39,478 nt of DNA from Candidatus Anammoxibacter sp. Its GTDB lineage: Bacteria; Planctomycetota; Brocadiia; Brocadiales; Anammoxibacteraceae. How positions within the stretch are numbered: position 1 is the stretch's first letter; each line of letters begins with the position of its first letter. The DNA is taken from assembly GCA_021777105.1 (NCBI GenBank), contig JAIQZQ010000109.1, forward strand, positions 1 to 39,478, written 5' to 3'. The notes under the pieces were generated by a model. That model was not told where the DNA came from. It made no database searches and saw nothing but the letters and a program-made list of their open reading frames with translations. Below, in pieces: positions 1 to 7,843 of the stretch. A program made the position numbers and the translations under genes.

Positions 1-135
1 TTTGGAGGAGTTATCAGTCTCCCCCCCAAGCCCCCCCTCAATGTGACTGTTAATAATAATTTTAAATGTAACTTAAAAACTTTGTTTTTTGGTCTTGATT
101 TTGGGTCCACTTTACTGCGCATAAACTACAAACGC

Positions 136-248
136 AATGAAATAAAACCCTAAAGGGTAAATTCCAACAACTTCTGCATTTTGGAGTTAAGGCTTTATCC
201 TTTTATTCCTTAACTAATCTCAAAAACCTTATGCTTTTGAGTATATTT
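136..248 (+). repeat. Dispersed ~115-bp intergenic repeat, copy 1
   Basis: This stretch begins AATGAAATAAAACCCTAAAG and ends near GAGTAT. It closely matches 11859-11977, and about 45 bp of it recurs in reverse orientation at 16120-16163. It contains the short palindrome ACCCTAAAGGGT. It has no coding potential. The rest of 1-298 holds C-rich runs near 20-45 and no supportable gene. I do not recognise the family, which could be a miniature mobile element or a REP-like repeat. Confidence 0.6.
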
Positions 249-323
249 GTAACCAGCTCCCAATTTCCAATGACATTTGTAAAATATTTATCATTTTTTT
301 GCGCGGAATGTTAAAATGTTCAC

Positions 324-467
<144 letters not shown>

Positions 468-488
468 CAGCCTGCCGGCTACCGGCTT

Positions 489-555
489 ATCCGCTACGCG
501 GATTTGAAGCGAGTTACTGATTACTGATTACTGATTACCAATTACTGATTACTGA
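489..555 (+). repeat. Small palindrome plus second heptamer array (TTACTGA), 6 units
   Basis: The hairpin sequence ATCCGCTACGCGGAT at 489-503 is followed by six TTACTGA-type heptamers at 514-555, the fourth degenerate (TTACCAA). The same order of elements, shortened, recurs at 1714-1787. The array ends about 6 bp before the ribosome binding site of the next gene, so it forms part of that gene's leader or promoter region. Confidence 0.85.
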
Positions 556-571
556 AAACAGGAGGAATGAT

Positions 572-1705
572 ATGAGACTAAAAGGGGCGTTAAAGATAGA
601 TTTGCCCAGCGAAGAGACATATAAAGTCCCGGGCAGGATAGGCGGTTTTTTTGGGAAGAAGACTAAACCTTCAGGCGAGGAGCGGGTTGTGGCCTCGGTT
701 TTGTCTACTATTGATCAGTTTATAGATGGTTTTGAAAAATCAAAGATAAACAACGCGATTATTCTCAAAATTGACGACACCCTGATTTACAACGACACTG
801 AAATGGTTGAAGATGATGTGCATAGAATGATAATAGCCCTTGATGATCATCGTTTAATCCTTGATGATCATTTCAAGATGATACATCTTGTAATGGAGCA
901 TAAATGCAATGGGATACACTACATTTTTGACGTTAAAATCAGGGGAAACGTGAAAAAGGGGGAGGAGGAGGTCTATATTGTAATTTCAGGACGGGTTGAG
1001 GAGCTTTCGCAAAAAGAGGGAGAAGACGCAAAGGCGTTCAGGAACAGGATTAAGGAGATATCCGGCACAAAGGGATTTTTTGACGGATACAAGGCGCAGT
1101 TTGACGGTTTCCTGGAAGATGTTCTTGAAAACCTGAAGTTAAGCTCGTTTGCGGTGGGGGCGAGTGTTGAGTACACGGAGATAGGCATTGTTAAGCCGAA
1201 ACGCGAGAGCATTAAGGATATGGGGAAAGGCGGTTTTAAAAACCGGAAACCGGTTTTCCGGAATGATAGCCCAACTGTAAACTCGCCCGGCTATTATCAT
1301 GATCCATATAGCTACTATTATTACAACCCAATGGATACGTTTGTGACTATTCTTTTAATGAACAGCTTGCTTTGCCACACTGCATACGCTTATCCTCCTG
1401 ATACGGCAATTTACAACTCAGGCGGTCAACAGATCGCCGAGGCAGGGGGGATTGACGATGTTCAGGATCAGCTTTCAGACGTATCAGACCTGGCGACTGA
1501 AGGGGCGGCTGATGCGATTGACACCGGCAGTATGGATGATATTGACATGGATTCATACGATGATGTGGCTGATATGTCGAGTGACGCCGGCGCGTTTGAC
1601 TCAGGCGATAGCGGATATTTTGACGACGGGGGGGCCGGTTACGACGATGGTGGATCGTCATGCTCGTCGTGCTCGTCGTGCGCTTCATGCTCGTCATGTT
1701 CGTAG
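572..1705 (+). CDS. Unknown protein with Asp-rich segment and Cys-x2-Cys tail
   Basis: I do not recognise this 377-residue family. A strong AGGAGG lies 6 bp before the ATG. Residues 1-215 look like one folded alpha/beta domain with no signal peptide. Residues 240-285 are Tyr-rich and contain a short hydrophobic stretch. Residues 290-360 are rich in Asp and Gly. The protein ends SSCSSCSSCASCSSCS, with Cys at 364, 367, 370, 373 and 376. The next gene, 89 bp downstream on the same strand, is a radical SAM/SPASM enzyme. A regular Cys tail beside such an enzyme suggests it could be a modification substrate, but the tail could also bind metal. Both roles are inference. Confidence 0.85.
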   Translation: MRLKGALKIDLPSEETYKVPGRIGGFFGKKTKPSGEERVVASVLSTIDQFIDGFEKSKINNAIILKIDDTLIYNDTEMVEDDVHRMIIALDDHRLILDDHFKMIHLVMEHKCNGIHYIFDVKIRGNVKKGEEEVYIVISGRVEELSQKEGEDAKAFRNRIKEISGTKGFFDGYKAQFDGFLEDVLENLKLSSFAVGASVEYTEIGIVKPKRESIKDMGKGGFKNRKPVFRNDSPTVNSPGYYHDPYSYYYYNPMDTFVTILLMNSLLCHTAYAYPPDTAIYNSGGQQIAEAGGIDDVQDQLSDVSDLATEGAADAIDTGSMDDIDMDSYDDVADMSSDAGAFDSGDSGYFDDGGAGYDDGGSSCSSCSSCASCSSCS

Positions 1706-1713
1706 CGCGAAAG

Positions 1714-1787
1714 CCGGCTACTGGATACTGGATTATCCGCTGCGCGGATTTGATACTGATAACTAATTACCGATGACCGATCACCGA
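1714..1787 (+). repeat. Second copy of the composite heptamer element
   Basis: CCGGCTA is followed by two CTGGAT-type heptamers, the hairpin ATCCGCTGCGCGGAT (1735-1749), and a degenerate run of ACTGATAAC/ATTACCG units. The layout copies 467-555. It begins 8 bp after the stop codon of the Cys-tail gene and ends 7 bp before the start of the radical SAM gene, so repeat-derived DNA makes up the whole intergenic region. Confidence 0.8.
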
Positions 1788-1794
1788 ATTGCGA

Positions 1795-2871
1795 ATGCAG
1801 AAAAAACATTTAATATTACAGTGGCATATTACTGAAAAGTGCGACAGGCGCTGTGCGCATTGTTATATGTATGACAACAGGACGCATACATACACTGCCC
1901 GGCAGGGGGGTGAAATGGATATTGAGTTGTGTTTTAAGGCAATATCTCAGTTTGCCGATCTTTGCAAAAAATTAACTTTTCAGACGGGCATAAATTTTCA
2001 GCCGAAATTTATAATTTCCGGCGGCGACCCTTTATTGCATCCCGGCGTTTTCAGCATTATTAAAGAGATAGGCAGATGTCAATATGCTATGGAGATGCTG
2101 GGAAACGCTGATCGTTTGACAAACAATATTGCCGCAAAATTGTCTGACTTTGGCGTGAAACGGTTTCAGATAAGCCTTGACGGGACGGAAAAAACGCATG
2201 ACAAGATAAGGGGCGCCGGCAGCTTTAAAACATCTATTAAAGGAATTCATACCCTCTTATACGCCGGCATTAAAACAGCTGTGATGTCGTCGGTATTTAA
2301 AGACAATATAAATGACCTTTGCGATTTGATAAAAATTGCGGCAAAAGAGGGCGTTGACTCATTTGCATTCTCGCGGGTGGCTTCATTTGGAAACGCGCGG
2401 GAACTGAATTCATTAATAAGCCCGCGAGAATACCGTGATCTGCTTGAAATGGTGTATGAGCTTCAAAGCTCTCTGGCAAAAAACGGTTGTAAAACATGTT
2501 TTCCGCGCAAGGATCATCTTTGGACGCTTTTTCTACATGAAAAAGGGGAGTATAAAATTTACCCTCATTACAAAAAAGGCAGGACCGTGGACGGGTGCCA
2601 TATGGGGCAATCGTTTATGGTTTTGCTTTCAGACGGGACGGTTATGGCGTGCCGGAGATTTTACAGCCCCATAGGCAAATTCCCGGAGCAAAATTTAGCC
2701 GATATTTTTCTGAAATCAAAAGAGTGCGCAAAATATCGATCAATAAAGCGCCTGGAAAAATGCTCAGGATGCGAACTTCTATACTATTGCAGGGGATGCC
2801 CGGCAGTTGCCGATGGTTTACACAACAATTGGCAAAAGGCCGATCCTCAATGCTGGAAAGATGTGGGGTGA
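1795..2871 (+). CDS. Radical SAM/SPASM domain protein
   Basis: A 358-residue radical SAM enzyme. The CX3CX2C cluster motif is C16, C20 and C23 in HITEKCDRRCAHCY, and the SAM-binding motif is ISGGDP. The C-terminal SPASM region has C-x12-G-x4-C (CHMGQ...DGTVMAC) followed by CSGCELLYYCRGC and a final Cys in QCW, as in auxiliary-cluster binding by peptide-modifying enzymes of the PqqE/anSME type. The last pair is CX2C rather than the CX3C often seen. ATG 1795 is preferred over TTG 1789, although neither has a clear ribosome binding site and the upstream DNA is repeat-derived. It probably acts with the Cys-tail protein just upstream. The substrate is not known. Confidence 0.9.
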   Translation: MQKKHLILQWHITEKCDRRCAHCYMYDNRTHTYTARQGGEMDIELCFKAISQFADLCKKLTFQTGINFQPKFIISGGDPLLHPGVFSIIKEIGRCQYAMEMLGNADRLTNNIAAKLSDFGVKRFQISLDGTEKTHDKIRGAGSFKTSIKGIHTLLYAGIKTAVMSSVFKDNINDLCDLIKIAAKEGVDSFAFSRVASFGNARELNSLISPREYRDLLEMVYELQSSLAKNGCKTCFPRKDHLWTLFLHEKGEYKIYPHYKKGRTVDGCHMGQSFMVLLSDGTVMACRRFYSPIGKFPEQNLADIFLKSKECAKYRSIKRLEKCSGCELLYYCRGCPAVADGLHNNWQKADPQCWKDVG

Positions 2872-2901
2872 AGCGGATGTTCAGCGGTATTTGGAGCGAT
2901 T

Positions 2902-2940
2902 ATACACACCCCTATATCCCCTCTTATTAGAGAGGGGACT
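2902..2940 (+). repeat. CCCCTCT hairpin repeat, copy 1
   Basis: The inverted repeat CCCCTCT/AGAGGGG (2918-2924 with 2931-2937) lies 47 bp after the radical SAM stop codon. The surrounding ~38 bp, starting ACACACCCCT, match the reverse complement of 34400-34430. It might end transcription, but no T-run follows the stem. Confidence 0.55.
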
Positions 2941-2958
2941 TTAAAATAATGCGGTTTT

Positions 2959-3222
2959 CTATTTTGCCTGGTCATTTATAAATTGCGCAACCAATGCGTC
3001 TACCTGATCCTGTGTCAACCACTCGTCAAGATTGGCCTCGCCGGAGTCTATGTTCATAAATTCAACCACGTATTTCTCAAGCTCATCTTTTTGAAGGGCT
3101 CCGGACTTCACCAACAGGTCGCCGAGACGCATATCCCTGTTTTGTTTTTGCAGCGCTAAAGCCTTGTCAAGATCTTCCTGTGTGATATACTCTTTTTCAA
3201 TAAAATATTCGCCTATCTTCAT
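2959..3222 (-). CDS. Small MshEN/GspE N-terminal-like protein
   Basis: An 87-residue soluble protein. Its first 55 residues (GEYFIEKEYITQEDLDKALA, then RLGDLLVKSGAL) match the pattern of the N-terminal domain of type II secretion/pilus ATPases (GspE/MshE/PilB N-domain), two short helical repeats of the form IGE-L...G-L-ALQ-Q. No ATPase domain follows, so it is a stand-alone module. MshEN domains can bind cyclic di-GMP, but that is not shown here. AAAGGGAG lies about 8 bp before the ATG. The neighbouring gene on the same strand is a CheX-like/receiver fusion, which fits a signalling or motility context. Confidence 0.7.
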   Translation of the reverse strand: MKIGEYFIEKEYITQEDLDKALALQKQNRDMRLGDLLVKSGALQKDELEKYVVEFMNIDSGEANLDEWLTQDQVDALVAQFINDQAK

Positions 3223-3341
3223 GCCGCTATAACTCCCTTTATATTATTATAAATTTATTTTTGTTCTACAAAACCGCAGCGATGCAAAGCCGCTTCTAAA
3301 ACGCCGCCCATGTCGTACATAGCGCTAATTTTAAACGCAAT

Positions 3342-4361
3342 TTAACGCCCCTTCCTTTTTGCAGTTTCTCTGATTTTTTGCATTTTACTTAATAAGCATT
3401 CTTTGGTAAACGGTTTTACCAGAAAATCGGATGAACCGACTTTTAACGAGTTAATTATATGTTCTCTTGTTGGTTTAGAGGAACACATAACAATGGGCAT
3501 ATAACCAAGCATCATGTTCATCCTTATCCTGCGCAACAGCTCAACTCCGTTGGTTGCGGGTTTTCCATAATCATAATCAAGGAACACAAAATCCACCCTA
3601 TCTTGATGAAGCGTAAAAATCGCGTCGTCCCTTTCAGAACAAACGTGAACCTTATATCCCAGATTCCTCAAACATTTCTTAAAAAATGAAACGTCATTGT
3701 CATAATCCGATATAATAACAACTTGCCCCGCATGGGCGTTTTGTGAAAGGCTAATCGTCTCATTAAAAAAACGCTCAATTACATCAATAGGAAACAGCAA
3801 ATCAATGCTGCCGTTATTAAACGTCCAAATAGAGCAGTCCGAATTGGTCACGAAAATTTCATCGTCATGCTCCATCGCAAAGATATCAGTTAACCTGTCA
3901 GGGCCTACAGGCGGATAATGGGATGTGACAAATTTCACATTTATTTTTTCATTTTTGCCAAGGTGGTTATTAAACACATTTTCATAACTTGCCGACGCCT
4001 GGTTGGCAAATTCGTTAAAGGCGTCCTGATAATCTTCATTTATCCTTGTAAGAGAAATATGTTTTTGGATGTCGTCCGGCTCTTCCATTAAGAGCAGGCC
4101 TCCTATTATAATAGCTTCGCGGCATGAAAACCTTTTAAAGAACTTGCCTGTAAATGCGCCGCTAAATTCGTATTCCAGATATGTGGATAGATTATCCGAA
4201 CTTTTAAGTATCCTGGCAAAAGACACACATCCATATTTGGAAAAAGTAAAGTTTGCTCCGTGTCCGATAATCTTGGGCCAATCCGCATTAAACCAATCAA
4301 TGCAATCTTTTATAAAAAGATCAGTTTTTGGAAAAGTGATTTTACTTGTTTTCGGGGGCAT
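3342..4361 (-). CDS. CheX/CheC-like domain fused to a receiver domain
   Basis: A 339-residue two-domain protein. Residues ~1-205 resemble a CheX/CheC-type domain; DAFNEFAN (E117, N120) fits the E-x2-N phosphatase signature of that family, but only one such motif is visible. Residues ~213-335 form a response-regulator receiver: acidic pocket near D219/D221, phosphoacceptor D262 in VFLDYDYG, and K316 in FLVKPF. CheX/CheC proteins dephosphorylate CheY~P, so the fusion may control its own or a partner receiver's phosphorylation. No kinase or chemotaxis gene is adjacent. The receiver assignment is firm and the N-terminal one moderate. Confidence 0.75.
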   Translation of the reverse strand: MPPKTSKITFPKTDLFIKDCIDWFNADWPKIIGHGANFTFSKYGCVSFARILKSSDNLSTYLEYEFSGAFTGKFFKRFSCREAIIIGGLLLMEEPDDIQKHISLTRINEDYQDAFNEFANQASASYENVFNNHLGKNEKINVKFVTSHYPPVGPDRLTDIFAMEHDDEIFVTNSDCSIWTFNNGSIDLLFPIDVIERFFNETISLSQNAHAGQVVIISDYDNDVSFFKKCLRNLGYKVHVCSERDDAIFTLHQDRVDFVFLDYDYGKPATNGVELLRRIRMNMMLGYMPIVMCSSKPTREHIINSLKVGSSDFLVKPFTKECLLSKMQKIRETAKRKGR

Positions 4362-4592
4362 AATTAATATCTGCTTAAAAAAATGTAAAGCTCATAAATA
4401 AATTAAACCGGACTCTTATGATGTTTAACTCGTTATTCTTTACTTATCGGATAATTTACCCATATTTTACATTATTTACAAATCAAATAAATAGTTTTTT
4501 GATAAAAATATGGCTTGCATAAAAACAGCGGGGAATATATAAACTATTAAACTAAGTTTTAATATTTTAAACAGGAATGGAGGATGCTAATT

Positions 4593-5183
4593 ATGTGCGG
4601 ACCAAGTTTAAAGGAGTTAATTGTAAAAAACAGGAGCTATCGCCGTTTTAATCAGGAAGAGACTATCAGCGAGGAGACGCTTAAAGCGCTTGTGGAGCTG
4701 GCAAGGCTTTCAGGCTCTGCCGGCAATCTGCAACCGCTTAAATACATTATTTCCAGCAATCGGGACAAAAACAGTCAAATTTTTTCGCGGCTGGGATGGG
4801 CGGGTTATCTTAAAGATTGGCCCGGCCCTGATGAAGGAGAAAGGCCGCCTGCTTACATTGTTTTGTTGGGCGACACTGAAATATCGAAATCATTTGGCTG
4901 CGATCAGGGCATTGCCGCGCAAAGCATACTATTGGGAGCCGTTGAAATGGGACTTGGCGGATGCGTAATTGCCACAATTAAGCGCGACGAGCTTAAGGCG
5001 GATCTTGGCATTAACGGTAGTTATGAGATTTTGGTTGTTATAGCGATAGGCGAACCAAAGGAAAATGTAGAAATAGAGGCGGCGAGCGCCGACGGCGACA
5101 TCAAATACTGGAGGGATGACCAGTCAGTTCACCATGTGCCGAAACGCTCAATTGACAACATTATTATTGAAAGTTTTGGTTGA
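4593..5183 (+). CDS. Nitroreductase family protein
   Basis: A 196-residue FMN-dependent nitroreductase-fold protein. It opens with LKELIVKNRSYRRF, the typical Arg-rich phosphate-binding start, followed by ARLSGSAGNLQPLKYIIS and a C-terminal GLGGCVIATIKRDELK..VVIAIGEPKE segment. Family members use NAD(P)H to reduce nitro groups, quinones or similar acceptors; the substrate here is unknown. ATG 4584 abuts GGAGG with no spacing, whereas in-frame ATG 4593 has a 9-bp spacing and is the better start. It appears to be a single-gene unit. Confidence 0.85.
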   Translation: MCGPSLKELIVKNRSYRRFNQEETISEETLKALVELARLSGSAGNLQPLKYIISSNRDKNSQIFSRLGWAGYLKDWPGPDEGERPPAYIVLLGDTEISKSFGCDQGIAAQSILLGAVEMGLGGCVIATIKRDELKADLGINGSYEILVVIAIGEPKENVEIEAASADGDIKYWRDDQSVHHVPKRSIDNIIIESFG

Positions 5184-5267
5184 ACCCTTTAATTCCACGC
5201 AACTTAGGAAAGGGGTTAGGGGAGGGTAATAAGAGTCGTTCAGTTTAGGTTTAAAGCTTCATTTGTC

Positions 5268-5325
5268 AGTGGCACAGGCATCTCCAGTGATCAACTTAAA
5301 CACAGGCAAGGATGCCTGTGCCACT
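5268..5325. repeat. GGCACAGGCATC hairpin repeat, copy 1
   Basis: A perfect 15-bp inverted repeat, AGTGGCACAGGCATC (5268-5282) with GATGCCTGTGCCACT (5311-5325), encloses 28 bp that contain another CACAGGCA half-site. Related copies lie at 5988-6045 and 9371-9406. It sits in the 178-bp gap before the corrinoid adenosyltransferase gene. It contains CAGTGGC, the complement of a cobalamin-riboswitch box, but no other riboswitch part is visible. Confidence 0.85.
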
Positions 5326-5361
5326 ATTTATACTGATTTTAGAAATCACTAAAGTTTAATT

Positions 5362-5922
5362 ATGACTGAAATAACAAAACTAGCGCCGGAAAAAAAACAC
5401 GGCCTTATCGTAGTAATAACCGGCAACGGCAAGGGAAAAACCACGAGCGCCCTGGGCATGGCTTTGCGCGCAGCAGGCCACGATATGCGCGTTTGTATTA
5501 TACAGTTTATGAAAGGCGATATGTACGCAGGCGAGTGGGACGGCGTAAAAATGCTTGACGGTCGCGTGGAACTGATATCAACCGGCAAAGGATTCTGCGG
5601 AATACAGGGCAACCCTTATTCCCATGCTGAACACCGCCAAAACGCGCAAGACGCCATAAAACTGGCGTATGAAAAAATTACGTCCAAGGAGTTTGACGTA
5701 ATCATTCTGGACGAGATCAACAATTCGCTTAAATTGAAGCTGATTGAACTTGAACAGATTCTCGGCCTCATCAAAGCCAAACCGCAGTTAACCCACCTGA
5801 TTTTAACCGGCCGCGACGCCCATCCACAAGTAATAGAAATCGCCGACACCGTCAGCGAAGTCAACGAAATTAAACACGCCTACCGGAAAGATATAGAACC
5901 ACAACCCGGGATTGATTACTGA
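5362..5922 (+). CDS. cobO: Corrinoid adenosyltransferase (CobA/CobO/BtuR family)
   Basis: 186 residues, close to the usual ~195. It transfers the adenosyl group of ATP to cob(I)alamin or a corrinoid precursor, giving the coenzyme form of B12. The P-loop GNGKGKTT is at 21-28, followed by the family pattern SALGMALRAAGH, VCIIQFMKG, the Walker-B-like FDVIILDEINN and LILTGRDAHPQVIEIADTVSEV. No strong ribosome binding site precedes the ATG. No other cobalamin gene is nearby, so it probably serves salvage or supplies B12 enzymes encoded elsewhere. Confidence 0.95.
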   Translation: MTEITKLAPEKKHGLIVVITGNGKGKTTSALGMALRAAGHDMRVCIIQFMKGDMYAGEWDGVKMLDGRVELISTGKGFCGIQGNPYSHAEHRQNAQDAIKLAYEKITSKEFDVIILDEINNSLKLKLIELEQILGLIKAKPQLTHLILTGRDAHPQVIEIADTVSEVNEIKHAYRKDIEPQPGIDY

Positions 5923-5987
5923 TTTACCCTATTTTCGCGTTATGGGCTCGGAAATAAATAAATTGAGCGAATCTAAAATTCTAATAA

Positions 5988-6045
5988 ATAGTGGCACAGG
6001 CATCCTTGCCTGTGTTTCAATTAATCACAGGCAGGATGCCTGTGC
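5988..6045. repeat. GGCACAGGCATCC hairpin repeat, copy 2
   Basis: GCACAGGCATCC (5994-6005) pairs with GGATGCCTGTGC (6034-6045). The first 35 bp, AATAGTGGCACAGGCATCCT onward, are identical to 9371-9405. It lies between the convergent cobO gene and the DCC-family gene, where such a hairpin could help end transcription from either side. Confidence 0.85.
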
Positions 6046-6088
6046 AAATAGTAGGTGTGGCAAGGTTCTAACATGTGAAATTAGTAGG

Positions 6089-6472
6089 TCATAAGGCTTC
6101 ATCTTTTAACGGCAATATTGTCCTGGAGATGATGTATCTGTTGTTTGAAACGAGCCGGTATAGTCGACGGGCTAAATATTTGGTAATCGGAGCGTTAAAA
6201 AGCGCGGCAAACCAGGCAAAGTAGTTTAATCGTTGGGCTATTTCAGGAATCGCTTCTTCGCCTGCAAAGACCTTGCCGTTTGGAAGAATCAGATGGAACG
6301 ATTCCAGGCACGCAGCTTCATCAATTTGAGGAAATCTCGTTTTTCTGTCCTCGGACCTGCATGAAATAAATTCAAACCCGTTCGCGTTTATTGCGCGCAT
6401 CTTTATCCATCTCATACAACCTCTGCACAGGCTGCAATTATCATCATATATTAATACCACGATTTCAGACAT
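6089..6472 (-). CDS. DCC (DUF393) family thiol-disulfide oxidoreductase-like protein
   Basis: 127 residues. The N-terminal IYDDNCSLCRGCMRW carries the family's D-x-C-x2-C motif (C13, C16, plus C19), where a thioredoxin-like protein would have CxxC. FISCRSEDR and LILPNGKVFAGEEAI also fit the YuxK/DUF393 pattern. Members are predicted, mostly without experiment, to act as small thiol-disulfide oxidoreductases. The C-terminal third is hydrophobic/aromatic but has no clear membrane helix. It is convergent with cobO and has no operon partner. Confidence 0.85.
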   Translation of the reverse strand: MSEIVVLIYDDNCSLCRGCMRWIKMRAINANGFEFISCRSEDRKTRFPQIDEAACLESFHLILPNGKVFAGEEAIPEIAQRLNYFAWFAALFNAPITKYLARRLYRLVSNNRYIISRTILPLKDEAL

Positions 6473-6666
6473 TTCGTCTTATCTCTATGCTGAATAATTA
6501 TTAAAAATCCATGATTTTTGCTTAAACTTTAGGTCACTTTTAACTTTTGATCACTTTAGTCGCTTTAGCAGAGATAATCCAGCTAAATATTGTATTTCCC
6601 GTCCACGGCGCTATAATGTATTCAAAAAAAACGGCAATTATATAAATGAATCGAAAGGATTTTTTA

Positions 6667-7833
6667 ATGGAAGAGTTCAAAGCTGATAGGGTAGAGGGGC
6701 TTATGCCTTCAGGCATTCGAATGATTACCAGGATGTGCGATGAGGCAAAAGGCATAAACCTTGGTCAGGGAGTGTGCGATGAGGCAACGCCGCAAGAGAT
6801 TAAAGACGGAGCCGTACAAGCCATACTCGGCGACAAAAATATATACAGCAAGTACGAAGGCATTGATTACCTTAGAGAGCATATTGCCGATAAAATGCTA
6901 AACTATAATAAAATCACTTGCGATCCCGTTACGGAAGTCACGGTTAACGCGGGGTCAACAGGGGGGTATGTTGCGTCGTGTTTTGCGTTTATAAATCCGG
7001 GCGACGAGGTGATAATGTTTGAGCCTTTTTATGGATATCATTTAAATATTTTACGCATGTGCAAGGCCAAAATCAGGTATATAAGGCTATCGCCTCCTGA
7101 TTGGCAATTTGATCATAACCGGTTAAAAGATCTGTTCTCCGATAAAACAAAAGCTATAATTCTAAACACACCGTCAAATCCCACAGGCAAAGTGTTTTCA
7201 AGGCCTGAGGTGGAGTTTATAGCGGAACTATGCCAAAAACACAATACACTTGCCATTTCGGATGAAATGTATGAATATATACTTTACGACGATAATGAGC
7301 ACGTTAGCATTGGGTCTATTCCGGGAATGGAAGATTTCACAATAACGATTTCCGGGTTTTCAAAATCGTATAATGTGACGGGCTGGAGGCTGGGATACAC
7401 AGTGGCAAATAAGAAACTTAATGAAAAGATAGGGATTTTAAACGATCTGCTTTATATTTGCGCTGCAACGCCATTGCAGCACGGCATGATTGCGGCCTTT
7501 AATTTGCCGGATTCGTATTACGTTAAACTCAGGGAATCATATGCGGACAGGTTAAACCTTATTTTGCCCACTCTTGAAAAAATAGGCTTTAAAGCGTTTA
7601 GGCCACAGGGGGCTTATTACCTTTTGGCTGATGTTTCCGCGCTTGGTCTGAATGGGGGAGTTGACGCCGCGCAAAAGTTACTTGATAAATCCGGTGTCGG
7701 AGCTGTGCCGGGCAGATCTTTTTATGAAAATCCAAAGGACGGTGAAACTCAACTGCGATTTTGCTTTTCAAAAGAGTACGATGTGGTTGAAGAAGCTTGT
7801 AAAAGACTTGAAACTCTAAATTTGAATAAATAG
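6667..7833 (+). CDS. Pyridoxal-phosphate aminotransferase, class I/II
   Basis: 388 residues from ATG 6667. The start is chosen because AAAGGA lies 7 bp upstream; the in-frame ATG 6646 lacks a ribosome binding site. Fold-type I aminotransferase motifs are present: NTPSNPTGK, the cofactor Asp in ISDEMYEY, the Schiff-base Lys (K233) in SGFSKSYNVTGWRLGY, and RFCFSKE near the C-terminus. It is closest in pattern to the aspartate/kynurenine/methionine transaminase branch; the substrate cannot be read from the sequence. The aldehyde dehydrogenase gene begins 10 bp downstream, so the two are probably one operon and may act on a keto acid-derived aldehyde. Confidence 0.9.
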   Translation: MEEFKADRVEGLMPSGIRMITRMCDEAKGINLGQGVCDEATPQEIKDGAVQAILGDKNIYSKYEGIDYLREHIADKMLNYNKITCDPVTEVTVNAGSTGGYVASCFAFINPGDEVIMFEPFYGYHLNILRMCKAKIRYIRLSPPDWQFDHNRLKDLFSDKTKAIILNTPSNPTGKVFSRPEVEFIAELCQKHNTLAISDEMYEYILYDDNEHVSIGSIPGMEDFTITISGFSKSYNVTGWRLGYTVANKKLNEKIGILNDLLYICAATPLQHGMIAAFNLPDSYYVKLRESYADRLNLILPTLEKIGFKAFRPQGAYYLLADVSALGLNGGVDAAQKLLDKSGVGAVPGRSFYENPKDGETQLRFCFSKEYDVVEEACKRLETLNLNK

Positions 7834-7843
7834 GAGGACTAAA

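Noticed and set aside
1347..1697. 116-codon Arg/His-rich frame antisense to the Cys-tail gene
   Set aside because: It is a shadow of the Asp/Gly/Ser-rich codons on the opposite strand, with no ribosome binding site.
5261..5331. Possible cobalamin riboswitch before cobO
   Set aside because: Only the CAGTGGC string fits, and it belongs to a dispersed hairpin repeat that also occurs at 5988 and 9371; no other riboswitch elements are seen.
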